Below, in pieces: positions 9,646 through 18,260 of a DNA stretch of 64,000 bases. The position numbers and the translations under genes were made by a program. Source of the stretch: Prorocentrum cordatum (lineage: Eukaryota; Sar; Dinophyceae; Prorocentrales; Prorocentraceae); contig CAUYUJ010021649.1 of NCBI GenBank assembly GCA_963575745.1, positions 206,232 through 270,231 on the forward strand, given 5' to 3'. The first letter of the stretch is position 1. Each line of letters opens with the position of its first letter. The notes below the pieces were generated by a model. The model ran no database searches. It had not been told where the DNA came from and was given only the letters and a program-made list of their open reading frames with translations.

Positions 9646-9671
9646 TCGTTTAAACCAATTCTGGAATAGAC

Positions 9672-9803
9672 AATGACCTTCCGGAAACCCGCGCGGATTT
9701 CCCGGATCGGCCCGGGGCCCCCTTGGTGCTGCGTCCAGCTCCACAGGGAGAAAATCCACATCCGATCAAAACAATGCGCACGGATCTCCGACAGATTGAT
9801 GTG
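9672..9803 (+). mobile_element. introner-like TIR element, copy 4
   Basis: ACCTTCCGGAAACCCGCGCGG...TTTCCCGGATCGG at the left and CCGATCAAA...GCGCACGGATCTCCGAC at the right are imperfect inverted ends of the family. Confidence 0.5.
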
Positions 9804-10077
9804 TATGCGGTGTGTTTTCTGGTGTGGTTTTTTGGATCATGGCAAACACGAGTTGGTTGTAATCGCCCGTGCTTTCAACGGCACGGCGACGGACGACCAA
9901 GGATTCCCTCCGATAGGGGAAACAAACGCACGCAACGCGTGGCGTCCTCGTCCTCCGCCTCTTCTTCGTCGTCCTCGCCCTTGAGGTTCTTGTAGGTCAT
10001 CTTCCCGAAGCCGCTCTTCCTGTTCTCCTCACCGGGAGGGGGGAGGAGACCTGGGTAGTTCGGCGCAAGGCCCAAGG

Positions 10078-10172
10078 ATATACACGCATACGTACATACA
10101 TACGTACATACATACGTACTTAGATACAGACAGGCAGACATACATACAAACATACATACATACAATTAAACA
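10078..10172 (+). repeat. (ACAT/ACGT)n tetranucleotide array
   Basis: ATACATACGTACATACATAC-type units for about 95 bases. Confidence 0.9.
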
Positions 10173-10379
10173 TGCGGGCGTATGTACATTATCAACCACC
10201 GTGCCCTCCGGCAACGAATGGGCGTGTCTTCGGGTCTTTCGACGAACCCTCTGAGCCTCAATCCTCGTTCCTGAGGGTCTTCAAAGTCTCGCACCCCATA
10301 TTGCCAAATATCCTTGGGCCTGCCGCGTGCCCCCCAGCCGCGGCGAATTCCCCGCACCAACTTTTTCGGAGCCGAAGAA

Positions 10380-10850
10380 AGCATCCCAAAAAGACCTTCT
10401 AGACGGCCCAAGTCGTTGAAATACCGCCCCAATGCGCTAAAAATGGCTCCACGACGGTCCAAGAGGCCCCCGGGACAGTCAGAGAGAACCCTAAGAGGCC
10501 TCCCAAAACGGTCCCTGGATGTTAAGAGTAACGTTGCGACGGTGTGTGAAACAAGTTGATTTTACCGCTTTCTCGGTGTCACGACGGCCCGAGACGGCCC
10601 AAAAATTCCCTCCCACACGCGCGGCATAAAAAGGCCCCCAAGAGGTTTTCAAAACAGTACAGGAGGGGCCCAACACGGCCGAAGAGGCGTCCAAAACAGC
10701 CCACACAGACCCCAAGAGAGGCCCAGGAGAGAGAGGGGGATGGGGGGCACGCGCCGAAAATTCGAGCCTTCCGTTTCAAAAAAAACCCTAGGAGGCCCCG
10801 AGGGGCCGCCAGAAAACTTCAAGACACACCAAAACGCCCCCGTGATGTCA
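10380..10850 (+). repeat. CCAAGANGGCC repeat field, segment 1
   Basis: Degenerate units such as GGCCCAAGAGGCC and CCAAAACGGTCC recur every 10-30 bases. A TTTTACCGCTTTCTCGGTGT module corresponds to the TTTTTGAAGGATTTTGGC module of other segments. The long Pro/Arg/Lys frames are artefacts. Confidence 0.7.
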
Positions 10851-11319
10851 GCTTGTGATTAACAAATCCCGTGCTCGGGCGAATTGCGGGGGGGCGCCCG
10901 CCTGATTGAAAATCGACGGGGCGGCGCCGGTGGTTAGCGCCGACGCCCGGCCGCCAACGAGGGGCAAGGGGGGGAGTTGGAAGCAACGGCGAGCAAGGCG
11001 CCCCTGTTTTTGTCGAGCCGATGCGAGCCTGCGGGCGAGGCGGGCTGGACGAAACCGGGGCGCAGCTAACTGGGGATTTGCCGAGCAGCTCACATCGCCG
11101 ATTTTCCAAACACCTCCTGGCGCCGAAAGCGGCCGTGCGTCGAGGATTGGCCCTTTTGCGGGGCGACCGAAACCAGCTGCGCGCAGCAGGCTTTGCAATT
11201 CCCCCTTTCCTTCCCCAGCTTTTCGTCCGACCCGAGCAAGGCGGGTAGTCCTCCTCCCCCCCTTTGTCGCCGTCGTTGCCGCCGTCCCCCGCCCTGCGTG
11301 TGCCCGTTTCCAGCGGCCG
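10851..11319. other. gene-free block, GC-rich
   Basis: No domain-bearing frame. GCAATTCCCCCTTTCCTTCCC at 11,196-11,216 forms a pyrimidine tract. Confidence 0.35.
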
Positions 11320-11675
11320 CTCTCTTCGTCGACGACGACGACGACACGACGACGATGACGACGGGACGAAGACGAAGACGACGGACGGCGGGCGGACGGC
11401 AGACGGCGACGGCGGCGGCGACGACGACACACTGAGGATGCCCTATGGGGGGGGGGTGCTGCGCAGGCCCGCTGTAGTCGACGACGACGACGACGACGAC
11501 GACGACAACTAAGAAGGCGAAGACGAAGATGCGGACGACGAAGACGGCAAGCAAAGACGACGAAGAAAAAGACGAAGAAAAAGACGAAGAGAAAGACGAC
11601 GACGACGACGACGACGACAACGGCGGCGGCGGCGACGACGTCGACGACGACCGACGACGACGACGCCTGAGAGGT
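11320..11675 (+). repeat. (GAC)n / (GAAGAC)n compound microsatellite
   Basis: GACGAC tracts at 11325-11360, 11478-11512 and 11596-11665, with (AAGACGAAG)n between them. Confidence 0.9.
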
Positions 11676-12110
11676 GCAACGAAAATTCGCCTCGGATGTG
11701 TACGACCCTTAGAAGAACTTCTATACGAAAGACAATAGTTTTTGAGGCTGTCAAGCGGGCGGGGTACACGATCCCCTCAGCGGCGCCAGCGACGACCCCC
11801 TGGCTTGCGTGATTAAGAAAAAAGCCTCGCGCTCCGCAGATTATATTCATCAGCCCCGGGGGGCGGGGGGGGGCCTTTTGTAGGGAATCGAACTCTATAC
11901 GCCGACGCGTCTTCCGGCCCTGCATTGGAATTTGCACTGGAGAGCGGATCCTGGTTTGTACGGGACCCTGGAGTATACATGTTTCGCTGTTGCCCCGGGG
12001 CATCGGGGTAAAACTATACACCACACCACCCCAGCGTCGTCCTCGACCCTCAAGAAGTCCTGGGATTGAAAAACAGCCCGCCACTGGTAATGTTTATGTT
12101 TCACTTTCCG
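11676..12110. other. gene-free spacer
   Basis: No gene recognised. AACTATACACCACACCACC at 12012-12030 resembles the arms of the inverted repeat at 1224-1370. Confidence 0.35.
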
Positions 12111-13690
12111 ATTTTGTTAATCACATGCCGACAATCATTTTTGCAAGCGCAAGCGGAGCCCAGCAGCCCGACGTGACAGACGAGCGACAGAGGACCGACG
12201 AACGACAGGGCGGGGCGGGAGAGGGAACGAGGGGGGAAGGAGAAGGTGGAACTTCCAACGGTGGAGCGAGGGAACTCGCGCGCACGCGCGCACTCAGCCG
12301 CCGCTGGCCGCAGGCAGCGCGCCGCGCGCGCTTCTCAACCTGCACCTGGCCTGGCACGAGAGGGAGGGCAGCCTCAAGCTGCGCGGCGACTGCTGCGGCC
12401 GCCTCAAGCGGCAGCTACCGCCTCAACCATCACTGGGGGCGTCCCAGGAGTCCCGAGAGAGGAAAGCAGCCTCCAGCTGTGCGGCAGCGCTGCAGACCCC
12501 AGCCTGTAGTCACTGCTACGCTAGCGGAGCCGACGGCCTTGGGACCCACTCGCTCCACCTCCGCAGGAAGAGCCGCGCGACCTCCACCCCACAGCCGGGA
12601 ACCACCACCTCCGCAGGGGGCGCCTCGGGAAGCAAGGGGGCCGGCGCCGCCCCCCCCACCGACCTCAACCGAGGGCGCCACGGGCGGGAGGGCCTCGACC
12701 CGCACGACCTTTGGCTCCAGAGCCTCTACTTGCACTGGGGGCGCCCTGGGAGGGAGAGAAGCGGGCGGCGCGCCCTGGGCCGCCGCTGCGGCCGTCGCCG
12801 CCTGCACTAGGCTGCGCCGGCGCGCGTTCGATGTCGAAGGTGCCGCTGCGCCGCCGGCCAACGGCCACACTTCCAGGCCGGCGGCCAGCCTCGGCCCGCC
12901 CTCGACCGAGGGACCATGGCCCCTGGGAGGTCGCGGCGCGCCGAAGCCGCACTCGGACAGCGACCGCCGGCGCCGCGTCGGCGAAGTCCGCTCCCCTGGC
13001 CGAGGCAAACGAAGCCGCCAGGGCGCTCGGCGCGAAGCTGCCATCCGACGGCGTGAGCTGCCGCCTGCGGGCCTTTCCAGTCCTGCTGGGCCCGCTGCGC
13101 GACGCGGTCCACGCCGGCCGCTGTCGGGGAGGCGCGACCACGACGCATCGGTCGGCCGCCCTCGCGGCCGCAGCGCCCGGATTGTCAGCCTCGGCATCGG
13201 TAGCGGTGTGTCAACCCAGCGCCCACGATGGCCGGTCGACCCATCCCAGACGGAAGAACCAGGGAGGCCGTCGGGACACTCGGGGAGCTCTCTGAGCCTC
13301 CGCTGCTGTCCATCGAAGCCGGACCTCGCTCTCCCCGGCCGCCTCGACCAGGGGGCTCCGTAGCACCGCCAGCTCCAGCGCCGCGCGCACGAGCGCCACG
13401 CAAGGGGCGCACGCGGTGCCTGCGCCGGCGGGTGGCACGACTGCCAGCGTCGGCGGTTCCCTCGCTCGGGGGGCCCGCGGCGTGGCCGGCGCGCCCTCCG
13501 CGCCAGCCGCCGGGGGGGAACTGCAGGCAGGGGCTGTCGCCCCATGCGTCTGGACGGGGGCGTGGACGCGCGCGCACGTGGAGTACTGGTGGAGCTGAGG
13601 GCCTGCGAAACCGCAGTGGCGGGTGCGCTGCACCGCTCGAGCGGACGGAACAACAACGTCATCTTCTCCTCACCTGGATCGTTCAACGGA
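12111..13690. other. GC-rich block with overlapping long ORFs, unassigned
   Basis: Frames of 190-457 residues are open on both strands, as expected at this GC content. The most protein-like stretches are LLNLHLAWHEREGSLKLRG on the plus strand near 12,330 (preceded by CCGCAGGCAG) and plus-strand LAEANEAARALGAKLPSDG near 13,000. No known domain is recognised and splice sites are not convincing. A host gene with several GC-rich exons or an old retroelement fragment are both possible. Confidence 0.25.
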
Positions 13691-13804
13691 GCGCCCAGCC
13701 ATCATCTTCACCCCCTCTGCGCGTTCAAAAGAGTTGTTGTTTCCCCTTTTCCGGTAAATCCTAAATTCCTTTGTTCGGGCTTTTGGATTACAGTCGAGGC
13801 GCTG

Positions 13805-13970
13805 ACCTAAGGAACCCTAAATAAGGAACGATGCCCCTTTTCTTCCATAAGGGAAACTTCGACGCCCCGTCGAAAATTCAAGGAAAATCTTTGGCAAGGC
13901 GTGGAACAATCAAGGAACACCCAGCCCCTCCCCAACGCAAAGGGTTCCTTCTTCAGCGCCCCGACTGTAG
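13805..13970 (+). repeat. dispersed AAATAAGGAACGA repeat, copy 1
   Basis: GACCTAAGGAACC.TAAATAAG, GAACGATGCCCC and later CAAGGAAC...AGCCCC parallel 49826-49980. Confidence 0.5.
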
Positions 13971-14029
13971 GGCCGGCTCCGGCACCGTCTCCTCCGATTC
14001 CGAACCCTCCCCCGACTCCGGCTCCCCGG

Positions 14030-14215
14030 ACTCCCCCTCGGATCAGGAGGGAAAAAACACACAGACACAAGTAATCGTCGATCCCCAGGAAAATATGGAA
14101 AAATATGGGAAGAGGGGGGGAAGACAAAAACCTAGAAAATATGTGGAAAAATGTGTGGAATCCTTTTATTTGTGTGTATTCATTTGTGTGTTTCAGGGCC
14201 CCTTCATCGGAGCCC
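14030..14215 (-). mobile_element. GGGGCCC-start intron-like element (family X), copy 1
   Basis: On the minus strand it starts AAGGGGCCCTGAAACACAC and runs through TTTTTGTCTTCCCCCCC, CCATATTTTCCTGGGGATCG and TTACTTGTGTCTGTGT to a pyrimidine tract ending CGAG. Both edges carry AGGGG, which could be a target duplication supplying splice sites. Copies are at 41625-41785 and, split by another insertion, 48025-48380. It lies directly after the ORF that follows the relict spliced leader. Confidence 0.5.
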
Positions 14216-14377
14216 GGCAGCGACGCCGTCTCTGGCGGGGGCCTCGGCGGGGGCCTGCGCGGCGGCGTCCGTGCACTGCACGGCCCGCTCGCTGGCGGCA
14301 GCGCCTCTGGGGGCGTGCGGGAGCGCGAGGGGCCGCTCGGCGGGAGGTGCGTCGCGCTCTGGCGCTTGAGCCGCCAT
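14204..14377 (-). CDS. small ORF starting 2 nt after a relict spliced leader, unassigned
   Basis: 57 residues beginning MAAQAPERDAPPAERPLALP, Ala/Pro-rich with no recognised domain. The ATG (14375-14377) follows the spliced-leader match by CC only, which makes it the natural start of the retroposed transcript. The frame stops at 14204-14206 just where the family X element begins. An acidic stretch after that element (GESGEPESGEGSESEE, about 13,970-14,045) continues sensibly only from another phase, so either splicing is unusual or the copy is frameshifted. It could be a live gene derived from a cDNA insertion or a dead one. Confidence 0.4.
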   Translation of the reverse strand: MAAQAPERDAPPAERPLALPHAPRGAAASERAVQCTDAAAQAPAEAPARDGVAAGLR

Positions 14378-14379
14378 GG

Positions 14380-14400
14380 CTTGAGCCAAAATGACGACGG
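14380..14400 (-). other. relict dinoflagellate spliced-leader sequence
   Basis: The minus strand reads CCGTCGTCATTTTGGCTCAA then G. It matches the 21 core positions of the conserved dinoflagellate trans-spliced leader at 19 of 21, preceded by A. The leader is normally added to mRNA, so a genomic copy in front of an ATG indicates reinsertion of a processed transcript. Confidence 0.8.
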
Positions 14401-15757
14401 TCCCCCCCCCCAAGAGCCCCCCAAGAGGCCCCACAAAGGGGCCCCCACGGGGCCCCATGCGAAGCCCCGACGAGGCCCACAAGAGGCCCCAAACGGTCCC
14501 AGAGCACCCCCCCCGGAGGCATCAAAACTGCATTTCCGCGGGGCCCCCGAGAGAGGCCTCGACGAGATCCCGGCGACCCTCCAACACGCCTCAGACCCAA
14601 GACCCAGGTACGGTGGCGGGATGGGCCAGAGGCCACAGATCCGCCGCCCCCTGTCGATTCGTCGCAGGGGTGCCTGGCGTGCTGGATCCCTTCGGTTTTG
14701 GTTCTGGTTCTTTTTCCAAAAAAAAAAAAAACTCCTGGGACTTCGGCCCGTCCCGCCGGCCACCTGAAAAATCCCCAATTCTGGAAAAATCCGCCAAGAC
14801 GGCTCCAGATGGCCTCCAAGATGGCCACGTTGGCCAAAGATGGCCTCCAAGATGGTCCAAGATGGCCTCCAATTTTGCTCAAGATGGTCCAAGACGGCCT
14901 CCAAGACGGCCAAAGAGAGTCCAAGATACCTCCAAGTTTGCCCAAGAAGCCTTCAAGACGGCCCAACACGACCCAAGAGGCCTCCAAGAGGTCCCCCGGG
15001 AGGACCCGAAGAGTCCTAAATCATTGATCCTCAAGACGGCCCAAGGGGCCCCCAAGATCGCCCCCTCAGCACCCAAGAGGCCTCCAAGATGGCCTCAGGA
15101 CTGCCCAAGAGGCCCCCAAGACGGCCTCAAGAGGGCCCCAAGGCGGGCCAAGAGGCCTCCAAGACGCCCAACATGGCATCCTAGACGGCCCCGAAGCGCG
15201 CCAAGTCGGCCAAGAGAGGCCCCCAAGACGGCTCCCGATGGCGTCAGACGTGCCAGGAACCCACCAAGATGGCCGAAGTTGGCTCGAAGCTGGCCCAAGA
15301 CTGCGCAAGAGGCCTCCAAGAGGGCCTCCAGGAAGGGCAGAAAAAGGCCCAAAACATAAGTGTTCCTAAGGTTTTTGAACGGTTTTGACATTTGCCTTTT
15401 TCGGCCTTCCGACGGCCCGAGACTGCCCAAGAGCCCCCAAAGATCGCCCAACGATCGCCCAAGCATCCTCCAAGATGGCCCCAGCACGGCCCAAGAGGCC
15501 CACAAGACGGCCCCTAGAGGTCCCCAAGACGGCCAAGGAGGCCTTTAAGACGCCCAAGATGGCCTCTAAGACGGCCCTGGAGCATTCCAAGAGGGCCCCA
15601 AGTCGGCCCAGAGAGACCCCCAAACGGCTTACGACGGCGTAAGACGGGCCAGGCGCCCACCAAGACGGCCGAAGATTGTCTTAAGATGGCCCAAGACGGC
15701 CCAAGAGGCATCCAAGAAGGCCTCCAGGAGGGCCCGAAAAGGCCGAATTCATTGTTT
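14401..15757 (+). repeat. CCAAGANGGCC repeat field, segment 2
   Basis: Hundreds of degenerate AAGATGGCCTCCAAGACGGC words. Modules: CCGCCCCCTGTCGATTCGTC...GGTTTTGGTTCTGG (14,642-14,715, repeated at 23,400-23,475) and TTCCTAAGGTTTTTGAACGG (15,362-15,381). The retrotransposon at 15,758 interrupts a further copy of that second module. Confidence 0.85.
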
Positions 15758-15945
15758 TTCCTCAAGCTAGGCGCGGCCACCATTCGACATACCTGAGACG
15801 GACGATCCTTTTTGCTGAGGACGCGTCCTTACACAGGACGAGGTGCACTTGAGATTCTATAATGCTGAGCTTGCGTGGCAGCTATTGGGAAAAGGACCCG
15901 GGCCCGGATCACATTGCTAGAAAAGACTGCGTAGCATTGGCTCCC
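15758..15945 (-). repeat. split direct repeat B2 (outer copy)
   Basis: 188 bp, 4 differences from 16099-16286. It carries TCAAGCTAGGCGCGGCCACC and TAATGCTGAGCTTGCGTGGC and forms the downstream end of the element. Confidence 0.9.
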
Positions 15946-15963
15946 CAGGGTGGGTAGGGGGGG

Positions 15964-16103
15964 AAGCCTTGAAACCAGAATGGCCGCGAGAGGGGAGAGC
16001 AGCAGCAGGGGCGACCAGCAAGGGAGAAAGAAGGAAGGGGTGGAGACCCTCTCGCTTGGCCGCTCGACGCGGAGGAAAACTGCATCCAAAGATAATCATT
16101 CCT
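15964..16103 (-). repeat. split direct repeat A2 (inner copy)
   Basis: 140 bp identical to 22874-23013. It overlaps B1 by TTCCT at 16099-16103 and is separated from B2 by an 18-bp G-rich spacer. Confidence 0.92.
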
Positions 16104-16286
16104 CAAGCTAGGCGCGGCCACCATTCGACATACCTGAGACGGACGATCCTTTTTGCTGAGGACGCGTCCTTTCACAGGGCGAGGTGCACTTGAGATTCTA
16201 TAATGCTGAGCTTGCGTGGCAGCTATTGGGAAAAGGACCCGGGCCCGGATCAAATTGCCAGAAAAGACTGCGTAGCATTGGCTCCC
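16099..16286 (-). repeat. split direct repeat B1 (inner copy)
   Basis: 188 bp next to the recombinase ORF, 63 bp after its stop; partner of 15758-15945. Confidence 0.9.
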
Positions 16287-16349
16287 ACCCCCAAATCATT
16301 TGTCATTGGGCGGGCGGGTTGGGAAGAAAAAAGAGAGAAAGGAAGAAGA

Positions 16350-17627
16350 TTAGCTGGGCACCTTACTCGAACAGGCCACGCGAGAGACGAGGTGCCGCAG
16401 GTCCGCCGCCGAGAAATGGGCAGCACGTTGGCGGACGGCGGCGGGCACGGCCGCACGCTGACGCAAGAGAGAGCCGTGCTTTTCATAGATGCGCACTGAC
16501 TCTCGTGCGCGCCATCTTCCTCGCTGCTGGATCTGATCCAGGCTGCGCAAATGCTCCAAGGCATCATGCGAGGGGCCTCCGTGCCGAAGCTGGTGAGGCA
16601 CAGAGAAGACGTGGCAAAGGCCTAAGTCGGAGGCCACTCCTCGCACTATCCTCTCGTATGCACTGAGATTCAAAGGAGCAAAAAGCTTGGCTGCGTCTGC
16701 TCGGCCCCAACGAAGGGCAAGCAGCGCAGCGGGAACCTGGCGCCTGAGAGGGACAGGCGTGCCAGCAACGACAGTGCGGTCGAACTCATTCGTCTTGGAG
16801 GGCACTCCGCCTGTGAGAGGCGCGATGATGACGGAGACCTGGCCCCCTGCGCTCCCGTGGACGTCGCCTGCCGTGATGGAGAGCACCTCACTGGGCCGCA
16901 AGTACAGATCGAACTGGACGATCATGGCCACGGCAGCGAGGGCGCCCAGAGGCGAGCGCTCCGAGAGGGCCGCCATGCAGGCGACCACGGCGTCGAAGGG
17001 GGCGGGCATCCTAGGATGCCGAGGCAGCTTGGCACACCATCCCGCCAGGGCGTCCTTGGATCGCACGAATTGAGGCTTGGCCACTGCCCATCCACGTAGT
17101 CGGGCAAGGCCGTAGAGAGCATTGCGAGCCATGTACTGAGGTGAACCAGAGAAAAAGAGGTGCTCGATGTACAGGTTCATTGTCGTGCCGGCGCACTTGG
17201 GATCGTCAAAGAGAAGACGCCTGCGTCGTGCCCAGGCCTCGAAGTCGGCGACAGCCTGCTGATGCTTTGTCAGGGTCGCTGGCCGCAACGAGGCCGTGCG
17301 TAGGAAATCCCCTGGAGGGACTCGACGGGCTTGCCGCTGCTGTTCGGCGCGGTCCACGGCTGCCGCAGCTCGCCTGCGGCGCTCCGCCGCCAGTGCCCGG
17401 CGGCCCGGCGCCCGGCCTCCACCTGGGGGCGGGGCGGCGCCGCGAGGCCCGCCCGCCGCCCGCGGGGCGGGGGCGCGGGTCGAGCGCGGAGGCCCAGGCG
17501 GCTCGCCAGGGGAGCCTGAACCTCTGCGGGCAGAGCGGGAGCCCTGGGGCGCGGAGGCGGACCTCGCCCGACGCGGCTGCCAGGACCCCATCCCATGTCG
17601 CGAGGTCTCTGGGCGTGGCTCGGCCAT
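16350..17627 (-). CDS. tyrosine recombinase (phage-integrase fold) of the retrotransposon
   Basis: 425 residues. It integrates the circular cDNA intermediate in DIRS/Ngaro elements, replacing a DDE integrase. The N-terminal 100 residues are Arg/Pro/Ala-rich. A SAM-like helical part (about 115-225, TKHQQAVADFEAWARRRRLL) precedes the catalytic part. Catalytic candidates are Arg244 (LYLRPSEVLS), Lys278, His345 and Arg348 (HQLRHG), Trp372 (GRWRA) and Tyr381 (RIYEKH), giving the R-K-H-R-W-Y set in the right order. The ATG at 17627 lies inside the overlapping methyltransferase frame, so the protein may be made by reinitiation or by frameshift from ORF2. Family assignment is secure from the HxxR...W...Y tail. 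Confidence 0.85.
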   Translation of the reverse strand: MAEPRPETSRHGMGSWQPRRARSASAPQGSRSARRGSGSPGEPPGPPRSTRAPAPRAAGGPRGAAPPPGGGRAPGRRALAAERRRRAAAAVDRAEQQRQARRVPPGDFLRTASLRPATLTKHQQAVADFEAWARRRRLLFDDPKCAGTTMNLYIEHLFFSGSPQYMARNALYGLARLRGWAVAKPQFVRSKDALAGWCAKLPRHPRMPAPFDAVVACMAALSERSPLGALAAVAMIVQFDLYLRPSEVLSITAGDVHGSAGGQVSVIIAPLTGGVPSKTNEFDRTVVAGTPVPLRRQVPAALLALRWGRADAAKLFAPLNLSAYERIVRGVASDLGLCHVFSVPHQLRHGGPSHDALEHLRSLDQIQQRGRWRARESVRIYEKHGSLLRQRAAVPAAVRQRAAHFSAADLRHLVSRVACSSKVPS

Positions 17628-17639
17628 AGGCGGACCTCG

Positions 17640-18260
17640 GGGCGGAGAGGGAGGCGATGCGCACGAGCTCTCGGCACCACTCTGGGAGGTACGCGCCGGC
17701 CAAGGTAGTCCGCCAAACCCAACCTCTCGTCGGATGTCGGACTTTGCCCTGGAGAACCTCGCGATGCGGCTGGCAGCACTGACAGCGGCGGCCCAGCGGC
17801 TCTAGGTCGGGGAAGGTGCCGGCGATCGCCCCCGGCTTCTTGAAGGGCGCCCCGAAGCGGCAGGAATCGCACTCCTGCCGGGCCTGTGGTAGCGGAGCTC
17901 CCTCTCCAGGGGACGCCAGCGCCAAACACGGCTGGGGCCAGGGTTCTCGAGGAGGACAAAAATGTCGAGTTTCCTGCAGAGCTTCAGCACCCGCACGGCG
18001 AAATTGACAAGAGCGAGGTCTGCCGGCCGAGGGGGGCGACTGCCCCCGGCCGGCACCCAGTGGGTACACGGAAGGCCGATATGTATGCACCAGAAACGGC
18101 GCTGGGTAATCCAAGCCAAGACAGCGTTACGGACTCCAGGATGCGTGAGGTCGCGATGCTTGCCGTGTGTGATGTCCAGAGGGCATGCGATGCGAAGACC
18201 GGCCTCGTGGAAGGCCCCCGATAGGTTAGCGCCTCCGGCAAATAATTCCAGGATGCTAGT
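17640..18260 (-). pseudogene. C5-cytosine-methyltransferase-like domain, split by a frameshift
   Basis: Reading ORF2 from 18254: ILELFAGGANLSGAFHEAGL (AdoMet-binding motif I), then IHIGLPCTHW (PC motif with the candidate catalytic Cys), then FVLLENPGPSRVW (ENP motif). About 17,875-17,890, at CACAGGCCCGGCAGGAG, the sensible reading jumps by one base into another frame: CDSCRFGAPFKKPG, LEPLGRRCQCCQPH, TTLAGAYLPEWCRELV, down to about 17,650. That second part has the C-x-x-G-x-P-x-K-K-P pattern expected after the ENP motif, so the two halves look like one domain. Either the frameshift disables the enzyme or it is programmed. Cytosine methyltransferases carried by retrotransposons are known from dinoflagellates. 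Confidence 0.65.

Noticed and set aside
10078-10172. Telomere-like repeat
   Set aside because: The unit is ACAT/ACGT, not TTTAGGG or a related form.
12430-13686. A 418-residue minus-strand gene
   Set aside because: Equally long frames exist on the other strand, and no domain or bias separates them at this GC content.
15758-16286. Direct repeats read as LTRs of a Gypsy- or Copia-type element
   Set aside because: The order is A1-ORFs-B1-A2-B2 rather than two equal terminal repeats, and the element encodes a tyrosine recombinase, with no DDE integrase or protease seen.
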